A stretch of DNA of 11,125 bases from positions 1-11,125 of the forward strand of contig JAAWSW010000041.1 of assembly GCA_022801735.1 (NCBI GenBank), given 5' to 3'. The first letter of the stretch is position 1; the number at the start of each line of letters is the position of its first letter. Origin of the DNA: Bacilli bacterium (GTDB taxonomy: Bacteria > Bacillota_I > Bacilli_A > RF39 > UBA660). Both the position numbers and the translations under genes were made by a program. Positions 1-4,376 of the stretch are shown one piece after another. The notes under the pieces are model-generated. The model saw nothing but the letters and a program-made list of their open reading frames with translations. It was not told where the DNA came from and ran no database searches.

Positions 1-16
1 GGGGGGTATACTATAT

Positions 17-1024
17 ATGGTGAAGTATATGAGAAGAATTAGAAAAAGAAAAAAACAAAGAAAAATAATAATACTAAGTATGGTATGTTTATTATGTATA
101 ATGACATCAGGATACGCAGCATTTCAGACTAATTTAAATATAAGTGCTAAAGGAAATATCTTACACAAGGAAATAAATATAAATGAACTAAAGCAATTAG
201 TAGTAACAACAGGCAATGGATTATATGAAGACCCATATGAAGAAAATAGATATATTTATAGAGGCGCAAAACCTAATAATTATATAATGTTTAATGATGA
301 GGTTTGGAGAATAATAGCGATAGAACCAGATAATACACTAAAGATAATTAAAAACGAAATAGTAAAAGAAATGAAATTTGATGAAGATAATCACAGAAGT
401 AACGAAAAAAATACCTATTGTATTCATCCTCAATATGGGTGTGGAGTATTTACTAAAATAAATGGTATTTTTAAAACCCCAAATAATGATCACAGTGGTA
501 CTGTGACAGAAGATAGCAGCATAAAGGAATATTTGAATGGTGAGTATTATAATAGTTTAATAAACTCTGCCAAAATTCAAATACAGAGTCATTCATACAA
601 TATAGGTGCAGTTGCAAATTTAAGAAAAAATGGGAATGATACAATACAAAAAAATATAAATGGAGAAAAAATGTATACATGGACAGGGAATATAGGTCTT
701 GCTAACGTAAGCGATATATTAAAAGCAAGTATTAACCCATTATGCACATCAGCAACAGAAGCTATAATAGAAGAAAAGTCAATATGCAATGATAGTTATT
801 TTCATATCAGTACAAACGATAATTGGTGGCTAATAAATGCATATGCTTTAGATGAAGGAACAGCAGGTTATACATATGATACATGGTATGTAACACATTA
901 CAACGGAACGAGTATTAGTGGTCAGTTTGTTAGTAAGGGAGTACGCCCTGCACTATTTTTAAAATCGAATATAACATTAACTGGAAATGGTACAGAAACA
1001 AATCCATATATAATACAAGAATAA
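17..1024 (+). CDS. Secreted/surface protein with SipW-substrate-like N-terminus
   Basis: 335 residues if ATG 17 is used; an alternative ATG lies at 29, and neither has a clear Shine-Dalgarno beyond the G-run at 1-6, so the start is uncertain. The N-terminus is very basic (Arg/Lys through residue 16), followed by a hydrophobic segment at about 17-35 ending SGYAAF. This resembles signals of TasA/camelysin-type proteins processed by signal peptidase SipW, so export and surface or matrix location are inferred. The mature part has an aromatic-rich domain starting near W97 (EVWRIIAI), a WW pair near residue 273, a GVRPAL motif near 310 and the C-terminal ending GNGTETNPYII. This layout recalls repeated surface modules (DUF6273-like) common in gut Firmicutes, but I cannot assign a function. 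No cell-wall LPXTG anchor or other membrane segment is visible. It is followed by an AT-rich gap holding a weak terminator-like hairpin and the promoter of the next gene. Confidence 0.75.
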   Translation: MVKYMRRIRKRKKQRKIIILSMVCLLCIMTSGYAAFQTNLNISAKGNILHKEININELKQLVVTTGNGLYEDPYEENRYIYRGAKPNNYIMFNDEVWRIIAIEPDNTLKIIKNEIVKEMKFDEDNHRSNEKNTYCIHPQYGCGVFTKINGIFKTPNNDHSGTVTEDSSIKEYLNGEYYNSLINSAKIQIQSHSYNIGAVANLRKNGNDTIQKNINGEKMYTWTGNIGLANVSDILKASINPLCTSATEAIIEEKSICNDSYFHISTNDNWWLINAYALDEGTAGYTYDTWYVTHYNGTSISGQFVSKGVRPALFLKSNITLTGNGTETNPYIIQE

Positions 1025-1028
1025 AAAT

Positions 1029-1070
1029 AGAAAAATATATAATTATATCTATTATTTATATATTTTCTTT
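1029..1070 (+). terminator. Weak AT-rich terminator-like hairpin
   Basis: Positions 1029-1042 can pair with 1056-1068 with one bulged A, followed by only TT before the next G. The stem is almost entirely A-T and the U-tract is poor, so termination of the upstream surface-protein gene here is possible but weakly supported. Confidence 0.3.
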
Positions 1071-1093
1071 GATATAATTAATATCAAAAGAAA
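1065..1093. repeat. Inverted repeat overlapping the -10 region
   Basis: TTTCTTTGATAT (1064/1065-1075) and ATATCAAAAGAAA (1081-1093) form an inverted repeat with a loop of about 5 bases and one unpaired A. It is centred just downstream of a TATAAT box. It has no U-tract, so it may be an operator or a 5'-end structure rather than a terminator. The role is inferred. Confidence 0.4.
1070..1078 (+). promoter_or_regulatory. Extended -10 promoter of transglutaminase-like gene
   Basis: TGATATAAT at 1070-1078 combines a perfect TATAAT with an upstream TG extension. The -35 zone about 17 bases upstream (TATTAT) is poor, as is often seen with extended -10 promoters. Transcription would begin about 20-25 bases before ATG 1108. 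Confidence 0.45.
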
Positions 1094-1107
1094 GAAGTAT
1101 AAGCAGT

Positions 1108-2045
1108 ATGAACAAAATTAAAATTTACAACAATTTTTTTGCACTTACATTAACAGGATCATTAACATTTATTTTAGTAGGCGCAGGAATAAACGAAAAT
1201 GATACAAAAGAAGATATCGATAATACACAAACAACGCAAACAGTACACACAATAGGTATGTTTAATATATTAGAAATTAAAGAAAAAGACACAATTAATC
1301 CTAGTACAGATGAAATTTCAGAAAAGATTCGCTTAACTTTACTAAAAAATAAAAGCGTTATTAATGCCGAAGGCATGAATTTATCAACAACAGAAGCAAA
1401 ACAGGCTTATTTAAATGCTTTAATAGGTAATGAAGAAATAAATCCATGTGCAATATGGACTCCGTCATACAAAGTAAGAAAATCAAATAAAGAAATACTT
1501 GAAATTATTATAAATTATGATTGTCCATTAGAAGAAGTAGAAACAAGAAGAAATGCTTATGAAAAAAAGCAAATAATCTTGTTAAACTGATTCCTGAAGA
1601 ATATAGCGATATAAATAAGGCGAGACTTTTACAAGAAATATTAGTAGGAAATACAGAATATGAATGTGATTATGATCAAACAACTAAACTATTATTAAAC
1701 TCAGCGCCCGCCACCACACTTTTAGATGGAAAAGCAGTATGCTCAGGATATGCTAGAACATATGCTGATTTACTTAGACGTATAGGAATACCAGCACAAA
1801 TAATTATTTCAAATGATGGATCACATTGTTGGAATATAGTATATTTAGATGGGAATTGGTACCACATCGATGTGACTTATAAAGCATGTTTAGATAATTT
1901 AAATTTATTTTGTAAATCTGATGAATATGTAGAAAAACTTTATCCTGAATGGACAAGCAGTATTATATGTAGTGATACACGTTATGATAATGGATTACTA
2001 TTTGAAAAAGCTATAACAAAGAAGAATAAAACCAAATTAAAATAA
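1108..2045 (+). pseudogene. Transglutaminase-like exported protein, split by a -1 frameshift (error, pseudogene or programmed)
   Basis: The zero frame runs 1108-1590. The second half continues in the -1 frame to TAA 2043-2045. Joining them at the A-run 1562-1568 gives 312 residues. The N-terminus has a hydrophobic segment at about 10-28 (FFALTLTGSLTFILVGAG), either a signal peptide or an anchor; no lipobox Cys is seen. The C-terminal half has the transglutaminase-core order Cys (VCSGYA, C212), His (SHCWN, H240) and Asp (HIDVT, D255), the Cys-His-Asp triad of bacterial transglutaminase-like/papain-fold proteins. Such proteins act as proteases or cross-linkers outside the cell; the substrate is unknown. 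The C-terminal half contains no ATG and no convincing GTG/TTG start, so it is unlikely to be a separate gene. The junction is GA[A AAA AAG], in phase for -1 slippage, with the zero-frame TGA at 1588-1590. The catalytic part shows no further stops, which argues for a recent lesion, a sequencing error or real recoding. Confidence 0.75.
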
Positions 2046-2072
2046 ATAAAATTAAGTGTTAACCCAAAATAG

Positions 2073-2101
2073 TTGACACACATAAAAAAATATGTTAAAC
2101 T
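2073..2101 (+). promoter_or_regulatory. rpsP-khpA promoter
   Basis: A perfect TTGACA at 2073-2078 is followed, after exactly 17 bases, by TAAACT at 2096-2101 with an extended TG at 2093-2094. Transcription would start about 15 bases before rpsP. This is the best -35/-10 pair in the window, as expected for a ribosomal-protein gene. Confidence 0.75.
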
Positions 2102-2112
2102 TAATAACGAAT

Positions 2113-2118
2113 GGAGGG
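2113..2118 (+). promoter_or_regulatory. RBS deciding the rpsP start
   Basis: GGAGGG lies 5 bases before ATG 2124. It fixes the S16 start there, rather than at the upstream in-frame TTG 2073, which is part of the -35 box. Confidence 0.85.
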
Positions 2119-2123
2119 ATAAT

Positions 2124-2423
2124 ATGGCAGTTAAATTAAGACTTTTAAGAATGGGAGCAAAGAAAAAACCATTTTATCGTGTAGTTGCTGCAGATGCAAG
2201 AACTAAAAGAGATGGAAAATATATCGAATTAGTAGGAACATATAATCCAGTTGCCGAGCCAGCAGAAATCAAAATAAATGAAGAAGTTGCTCTTAAATGG
2301 TTAAGCATGGGTGCACAACCAACAGACACAGTTAAAAGTTTATTTACAAAAGCAGGAATTAATGAAAAATTCCACTATATGAAAAATAAAAAAACTACCA
2401 AAACTGAAAAATCTGCTAAATAA
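2124..2423 (+). CDS. rpsP: 30S ribosomal protein bS16
   Basis: 99 residues, starting MAVKLRLLRMGAKKKPFYR and containing VVAADARTKRDGKYIELVGTYNP, the hallmark N-terminal half of bS16. This small protein binds 16S rRNA and is needed for 30S assembly. Usual length is about 80-90, so the extra is a Lys/Thr-rich C-terminal tail (from about residue 88), typical of low-GC Gram-positives. The start at ATG 2124 is set by GGAGGG at 2113-2118, preceded by a strong promoter at 2073-2101. The stop TAA shares one base with the khpA start, so translational coupling is likely. In B. subtilis the order is ffh-rpsP-ylqC(khpA)-ylqD-rimM-trmD-rplS; here only rpsP-khpA remain together, with a terminator directly after khpA. 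Confidence 0.96.
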   Translation: MAVKLRLLRMGAKKKPFYRVVAADARTKRDGKYIELVGTYNPVAEPAEIKINEEVALKWLSMGAQPTDTVKSLFTKAGINEKFHYMKNKKTTKTEKSAK

Positions 2424-2665
2424 TGTTAGTAGAATTAACAGAATTCCTAGTAAAAAGTATAGTAAAAAACCCAGATATGGTATCAGTAAAAAAACTAGGT
2501 GAAGAAGAAGAAACTATAACAATTCAAGTTTTAGTTGAAAATAGCGATATGGGAGCAGTTATTGGTAAAAACGGAAATATTGCAAAAGCAATAAGAACCA
2601 TTGTTCAAGCAAGTAGTTACAAGAACAATGAACCAAGAGTAAAAATAGAAATAGATTCATTTTAA
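2423..2665 (+). CDS. khpA: KH-domain RNA-binding protein KhpA (YlqC family)
   Basis: 80 residues, the usual size. A single KH domain carries the GxxG loop as GKNG at residues 48-51 in the context VIGKNGNIAKAIRTI. KhpA binds RNA and, in streptococci and relatives, acts with KhpB (EloR/Jag) in control of cell elongation and small RNAs; that role is family knowledge, not shown here. ATG 2423 overlaps the rpsP TAA by one base (TAATG). There is no good Shine-Dalgarno of its own, so translation probably depends on termination-reinitiation after rpsP. The last codons form the left arm of the transcription terminator at 2650-2678. Confidence 0.92.
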   Translation: MLVELTEFLVKSIVKNPDMVSVKKLGEEEETITIQVLVENSDMGAVIGKNGNIAKAIRTIVQASSYKNNEPRVKIEIDSF

Positions 2666-2678
2666 GAGTCTATTTTTT
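2650..2678 (+). terminator. Intrinsic terminator of rpsP-khpA
   Basis: AATAGATTC (2650-2658) pairs with GAGTCTATT (2666-2674) with one G-T wobble and a 7-base loop, then a run of T to 2678. The khpA stop codon (2663-2665) lies in the loop, so the terminator is nested in the coding end. Confidence 0.85.
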
Positions 2679-2679
2679 C

Positions 2680-2708
2680 TTTACTATAAATACTAAATAT
2701 GATATATT
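2680..2708 (+). promoter_or_regulatory. Possible promoter of the pilin-like pair
   Basis: TTTACT (2680-2685) and TATATT (2703-2708) are 17 bases apart. Other AT-rich -10 candidates (TATGAT 2698, TATAAT 2709) overlap the same region, so the exact boxes are uncertain. A promoter is expected because the upstream operon terminates at 2678. Confidence 0.35.
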
Positions 2709-2729
2709 TATAATAATGGAGGAACTAAT

Positions 2730-3116
2730 ATGAAAAAGAACGCATTTACACTTATTGAATTAATTGCTGTAATTGTAATCCTTGGATTTATTTTAGTAAT
2801 TATAATGCCAACATTAACCGATACCCTAAATAGAACAAAAGATAAATTAAATAATACCCAAAAAAACCAAATACTATCTGCTGCTAGAAACTGGGGAATG
2901 GAAAATCTAAATGATAATACAAACAAAACTGATAGAAAAATAACAGTAAAAGATTTACAAGATTCAGGCTTTCTAGATGATAAAGAAGTAAAAGATCTAA
3001 AAAACAAAACTAATTTACAAGATAATACAACAATTTGTATTAAATATAAAGATAACCAATATGTATATTATTATGAAGGGGATACAATAGAAGGAGATAA
3101 AAAATGTACAAAATAA
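2730..3116 (+). CDS. Type IV pilin-like / pseudopilin protein (first of pair)
   Basis: 128 residues. The N-terminus MKKNA-FTLIELIAVIVIL is a type III prepilin signal: a short basic leader, cleavage predicted between A5 and F6, Glu at mature position +5 (E10), and a hydrophobic assembly helix to about residue 27. Prepilin peptidase normally prefers Gly before the cut; Ala here is a tolerated minority. After a coiled stretch (residues 30-60), the C-terminal part is Lys/Asp/Asn-rich with two Cys (C108 region and C126), possibly a disulfide. ComGC, GspG-like pseudopilins and Gram-positive type IV pilins share this plan. No ATPase, platform or peptidase gene is nearby. GGAGG at 2718-2722 sets ATG 2730. 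It overlaps the next pilin-like gene by 13 bases, so the two are probably coexpressed. Confidence 0.85.
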   Translation: MKKNAFTLIELIAVIVILGFILVIIMPTLTDTLNRTKDKLNNTQKNQILSAARNWGMENLNDNTNKTDRKITVKDLQDSGFLDDKEVKDLKNKTNLQDNTTICIKYKDNQYVYYYEGDTIEGDKKCTK

Positions 3117-3490
3117 CTAAAAACGGATTTACATTACTAGAACTTTTAGGTGTTATCTTATTACTTGGAATAATTGCTACTATGGTTATACTTTTAAGCA
3201 ATCGCATGCTAGGGAAATCAAAAGAATCATTATATCAAACACAAATAGAAACAATAACAGACGCCGCAAAAAAATGGACTATTCCAAATAATGGGGTTTT
3301 ACCAATGAATCAAAATGATGAAGCATATAATTTACCATTAAGTAAATTATCAGAGGATGGATATATTGATAGTGATGAACTAATTGACCCTAGGGATAAC
3401 AAAAAAATGTGTGGGTATATTGAAATAAAATATAATAATTCTAAAAATCAATATAGTTATAAATTTATAAAAGAAGCCTGCAAAAACTAG
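3104..3490 (+). CDS. Type IV pilin-like / pseudopilin protein (second of pair)
   Basis: 128 residues. The leader MYKITKNG-FTLLELLGVILLLGI has a standard Gly before the predicted cleavage (G8/F9), Glu at +5 (E13) and a hydrophobic helix to about residue 33. The globular part contains KLSEDGYIDSDELIDPRDNKKMCGYIEI, a motif style (two acidic turns, then a Cys) seen in Gram-positive pseudopilins, and a second Cys near the end (EACKN). ATG 3104 lies inside the end of the first pilin gene; AAGGAG at 3091-3096 is its ribosome site. Both pilins have the same length and similar organisation (helix, linker, 'DSGFLDDKEVKDL' versus 'EDGYIDSDELIDP'), suggesting paralogues that assemble into one filament. 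Possible roles are DNA uptake, adhesion or secretion; none is proven by this window. No terminator is evident downstream. Confidence 0.85.
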   Translation: MYKITKNGFTLLELLGVILLLGIIATMVILLSNRMLGKSKESLYQTQIETITDAAKKWTIPNNGVLPMNQNDEAYNLPLSKLSEDGYIDSDELIDPRDNKKMCGYIEIKYNNSKNQYSYKFIKEACKN

Positions 3491-3559
3491 TAAATATCTG
3501 ACTTAATACATAAAAAACATAAAAAATGACAAAAATAATAAAAAAATTAATCAAAATAC

Positions 3560-3588
3560 TTGTCAAAATTCATAAAATAATGTATACT
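3560..3588 (+). promoter_or_regulatory. Promoter of the tRNA-Ile/tRNA-Glu (T-box/tRNA-Asn) unit
   Basis: TTGTCA (3560-3565) and TATACT (3583-3588) are separated by 17 bases, with the predicted start a few bases ahead of the mature tRNA-Ile at 3609. No terminator is seen before the T-box, so the same transcript could enter the riboswitch. Confidence 0.7.
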
Positions 3589-3608
3589 TAAAAAGTCAAA
3601 TATTTCAT

Positions 3609-3685
<77 letters not shown>

Positions 3686-3693
3686 TTTTATTT

Positions 3694-3770
3694 GGTCCGT
3701 TGGTGAAGCGGTTTAACACACATGCCTTTCACGCATGCACACACGGGTTCAAATCCCGTACGGACTACCA
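3694..3770 (+). tRNA. tRNA-Glu (anticodon TTC)
   Basis: Acceptor GGTCCGT/ACGGACT pairs fully with a G1-U72 wobble, anticodon stem CATGC/GCATG encloses loop CTTTCAC (anticodon TTC), and the T-arm is CGGG TTCAAAT CCCG. The discriminator is A73 and CCA is encoded. It lies only 8 bases after tRNA-Ile and about 40 bases upstream of the T-box Stem I. The T-box specifier contains its codon (GAA) and the T-box bulge base U4003 can Watson-Crick pair with its discriminator A. Confidence 0.96.
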
Positions 3771-3800
3771 ATTTTGTTATTAATTAAATTTTATATAAAT

Positions 3801-4058
3801 ACAAAGAAGTGGAGCAGTAACATTTGAACCCTTATTTAAAGAAAGCCAGGATGATGGAAACTGGTAATAAGGAAAATGTGAAGAACACCACGGAGTAATT
3901 TATCTGAAATAATAGTAAGATAAGTCGGCTGTAATCCGTTACCATATTATACGTTTCCAAATGGAAACTATAAAGTGATCACAATAGTGATAAATAAGGT
4001 GGTACCGCGAATTACAGTTTTTCGTCCTTATAATATAGGGATGTTTAACTGTTTTTTT
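3801..4058 (+). promoter_or_regulatory. T-box riboswitch, overlapping Asn (AAC) and Glu (GAA) specifier
   Basis: This is a complete T-box leader. Stem I: lower helix GTGG 3809-3812 with CCAC 3888-3891; internal loop with AGTA (3816-3819) facing the specifier; CATTT 3821-3825 with AAATG 3874-3878; CCTTATT 3830-3836 with AATAAGG 3866-3872; distal CCAG/CTGG. The specifier region reads GAAC at 3883-3886, followed by A3887 and the lower helix, so AAC (Asn) is in the standard position and GAA (Glu) is one base upstream. Stem II is about 3898-3925 and Stem III is GTTTCC/GGAAAC at 3953-3968. The T-box motif AAGGTGGTACCGCG is at 3996-4009. Antiterminator: AAGG/CCTT and GCG/CGT around the 7-base bulge TGGTACC. 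The competing terminator is at 4014-4058. Uncharged tRNA would favour readthrough into three tRNA-Asn genes. No strong own promoter was found (TTGTTA 3774-3779 and nearby TATAAA have short spacing). Confidence 0.95.
4014..4058 (+). terminator. T-box-controlled terminator
   Basis: ACAGTT (4014-4019) pairs with AACTGT (4047-4052), and CGTCCTTA (4023-4030) with TAGGGATG (4036-4043) including wobbles, followed by T to 4058. The CGTCCTTA strand is shared with the antiterminator, so the two folds exclude each other, which is the normal T-box switch. Confidence 0.9.
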
Positions 4059-4066
4059 CTTAATTT

Positions 4067-4142
4067 GCCTAATTAGCTCAGTTGGTAGAGCAAACGGCTG
4101 TTAACCGTTGGGTCGTAGGTTCGAGTCCTACATTAGGCGCCA
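4067..4142 (+). tRNA. tRNA-Asn (GTT), copy 1
   Basis: Acceptor GCCTAAT/ATTAGGC, anticodon stem AACGG/CCGTT with loop CTGTTAA (anticodon GTT), T-arm GTAGG TTCGAGT CCTAC, discriminator G73, encoded CCA. It starts 8 bases after the T-box terminator U-tract. The first pair is G1-C72, not the U1-A72 of many bacterial tRNA-Asn. Confidence 0.97.
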
Positions 4143-4147
4143 TTAAT

Positions 4148-4223
4148 GCTCAATTAGCTCAGTTGGTAGAGCAAACGGCTGTTAACCGTTGGGTCGTAGG
4201 TTCGAGTCCTACATTGAGCGCCA
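4148..4223 (+). tRNA. tRNA-Asn (GTT), copy 2
   Basis: Body identical to copy 1 from the D-arm through the T-arm. The acceptor stem differs by compensated pairs: GCTCAAT/ATTGAGC. G1-C72, G73 and encoded CCA are kept. Only 5 bases separate it from copy 1. Confidence 0.97.
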
Positions 4224-4226
4224 TCT

Positions 4227-4302
4227 GCCTGATTAGCTCAGTCGGTAGAGCAAACGGCTGTTAACCGTTGGGTCGTAGGTTCGAGTCCTACATCAGGCGC
4301 CA
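4227..4302 (+). tRNA. tRNA-Asn (GTT), copy 3
   Basis: Anticodon and T-arms identical to copies 1 and 2; the D-loop has one T-to-C change (AGTCGGTAG). The acceptor is GCCTGAT/ATCAGGC, again fully paired by compensation. G1-C72, G73 and encoded CCA are kept. Three bases separate it from copy 2. Confidence 0.97.
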
Positions 4303-4314
4303 CTTAAACAAAAT

Positions 4315-4355
4315 AGTAGGTGGTAGGTATATTTCCTACTAAACCTACTTTTTTT
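4315..4355 (+). terminator. Intrinsic terminator after the tRNA-Asn cluster
   Basis: AGTAGGT (4315-4321) pairs with ACCTACT (4343-4349), with an inner helix GTAGG (4323-4327)/CCTAC (4335-4339), followed by T to 4355. It stands between the tRNA genes and pgi, so readthrough from the T-box unit into the operon should be partial at best. A weak TTAAAC/TATATT pair (4304-4309, 4328-4333, spacing 18) overlaps it and could be a pgi promoter; support is poor. Confidence 0.85.
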
Positions 4356-4362
4356 AATATAT

Positions 4363-4368
4363 AAGGTG
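4363..4368 (+). promoter_or_regulatory. RBS deciding the pgi start
   Basis: AAGGTG lies 8 bases before ATG 4377. The in-frame GTG 4368 overlaps this site and is therefore an unlikely start. Confidence 0.7.
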
Positions 4369-4376
4369 TGATATAT

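Noticed and set aside
1562..1590. Stem-loop or Shine-Dalgarno stimulator for programmed frameshifting
   Set aside because: Only a weak AATC/GATT pairing (about 1574-1591) and A/G-rich sequence upstream were found; not enough to claim a stimulator.
2073..2123. N-terminal extension of rpsP from TTG 2073
   Set aside because: The TTG is the -35 box of the promoter, and GGAGGG at 2113-2118 fits ATG 2124.
2708..3007. 99-codon open frame on the - strand opposite the first pilin-like gene
   Set aside because: Antisense shadow: no ribosome site, hydrophobic low-complexity product, and the + strand has a clear prepilin signal.
4023..4043. Possible independent attenuator or riboswitch other than T-box
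   Set aside because: The hairpin is the T-box terminator; its left arm is shared with the T-box antiterminator.
4082..4264. 60-codon open frame on the + strand with the repeated peptide EQTAVNRWVVGSSPTL
   Set aside because: It is the translation of the tandem tRNA-Asn genes. The repeat in the peptide is the repeat of the tRNA body, so it is not a protein gene.
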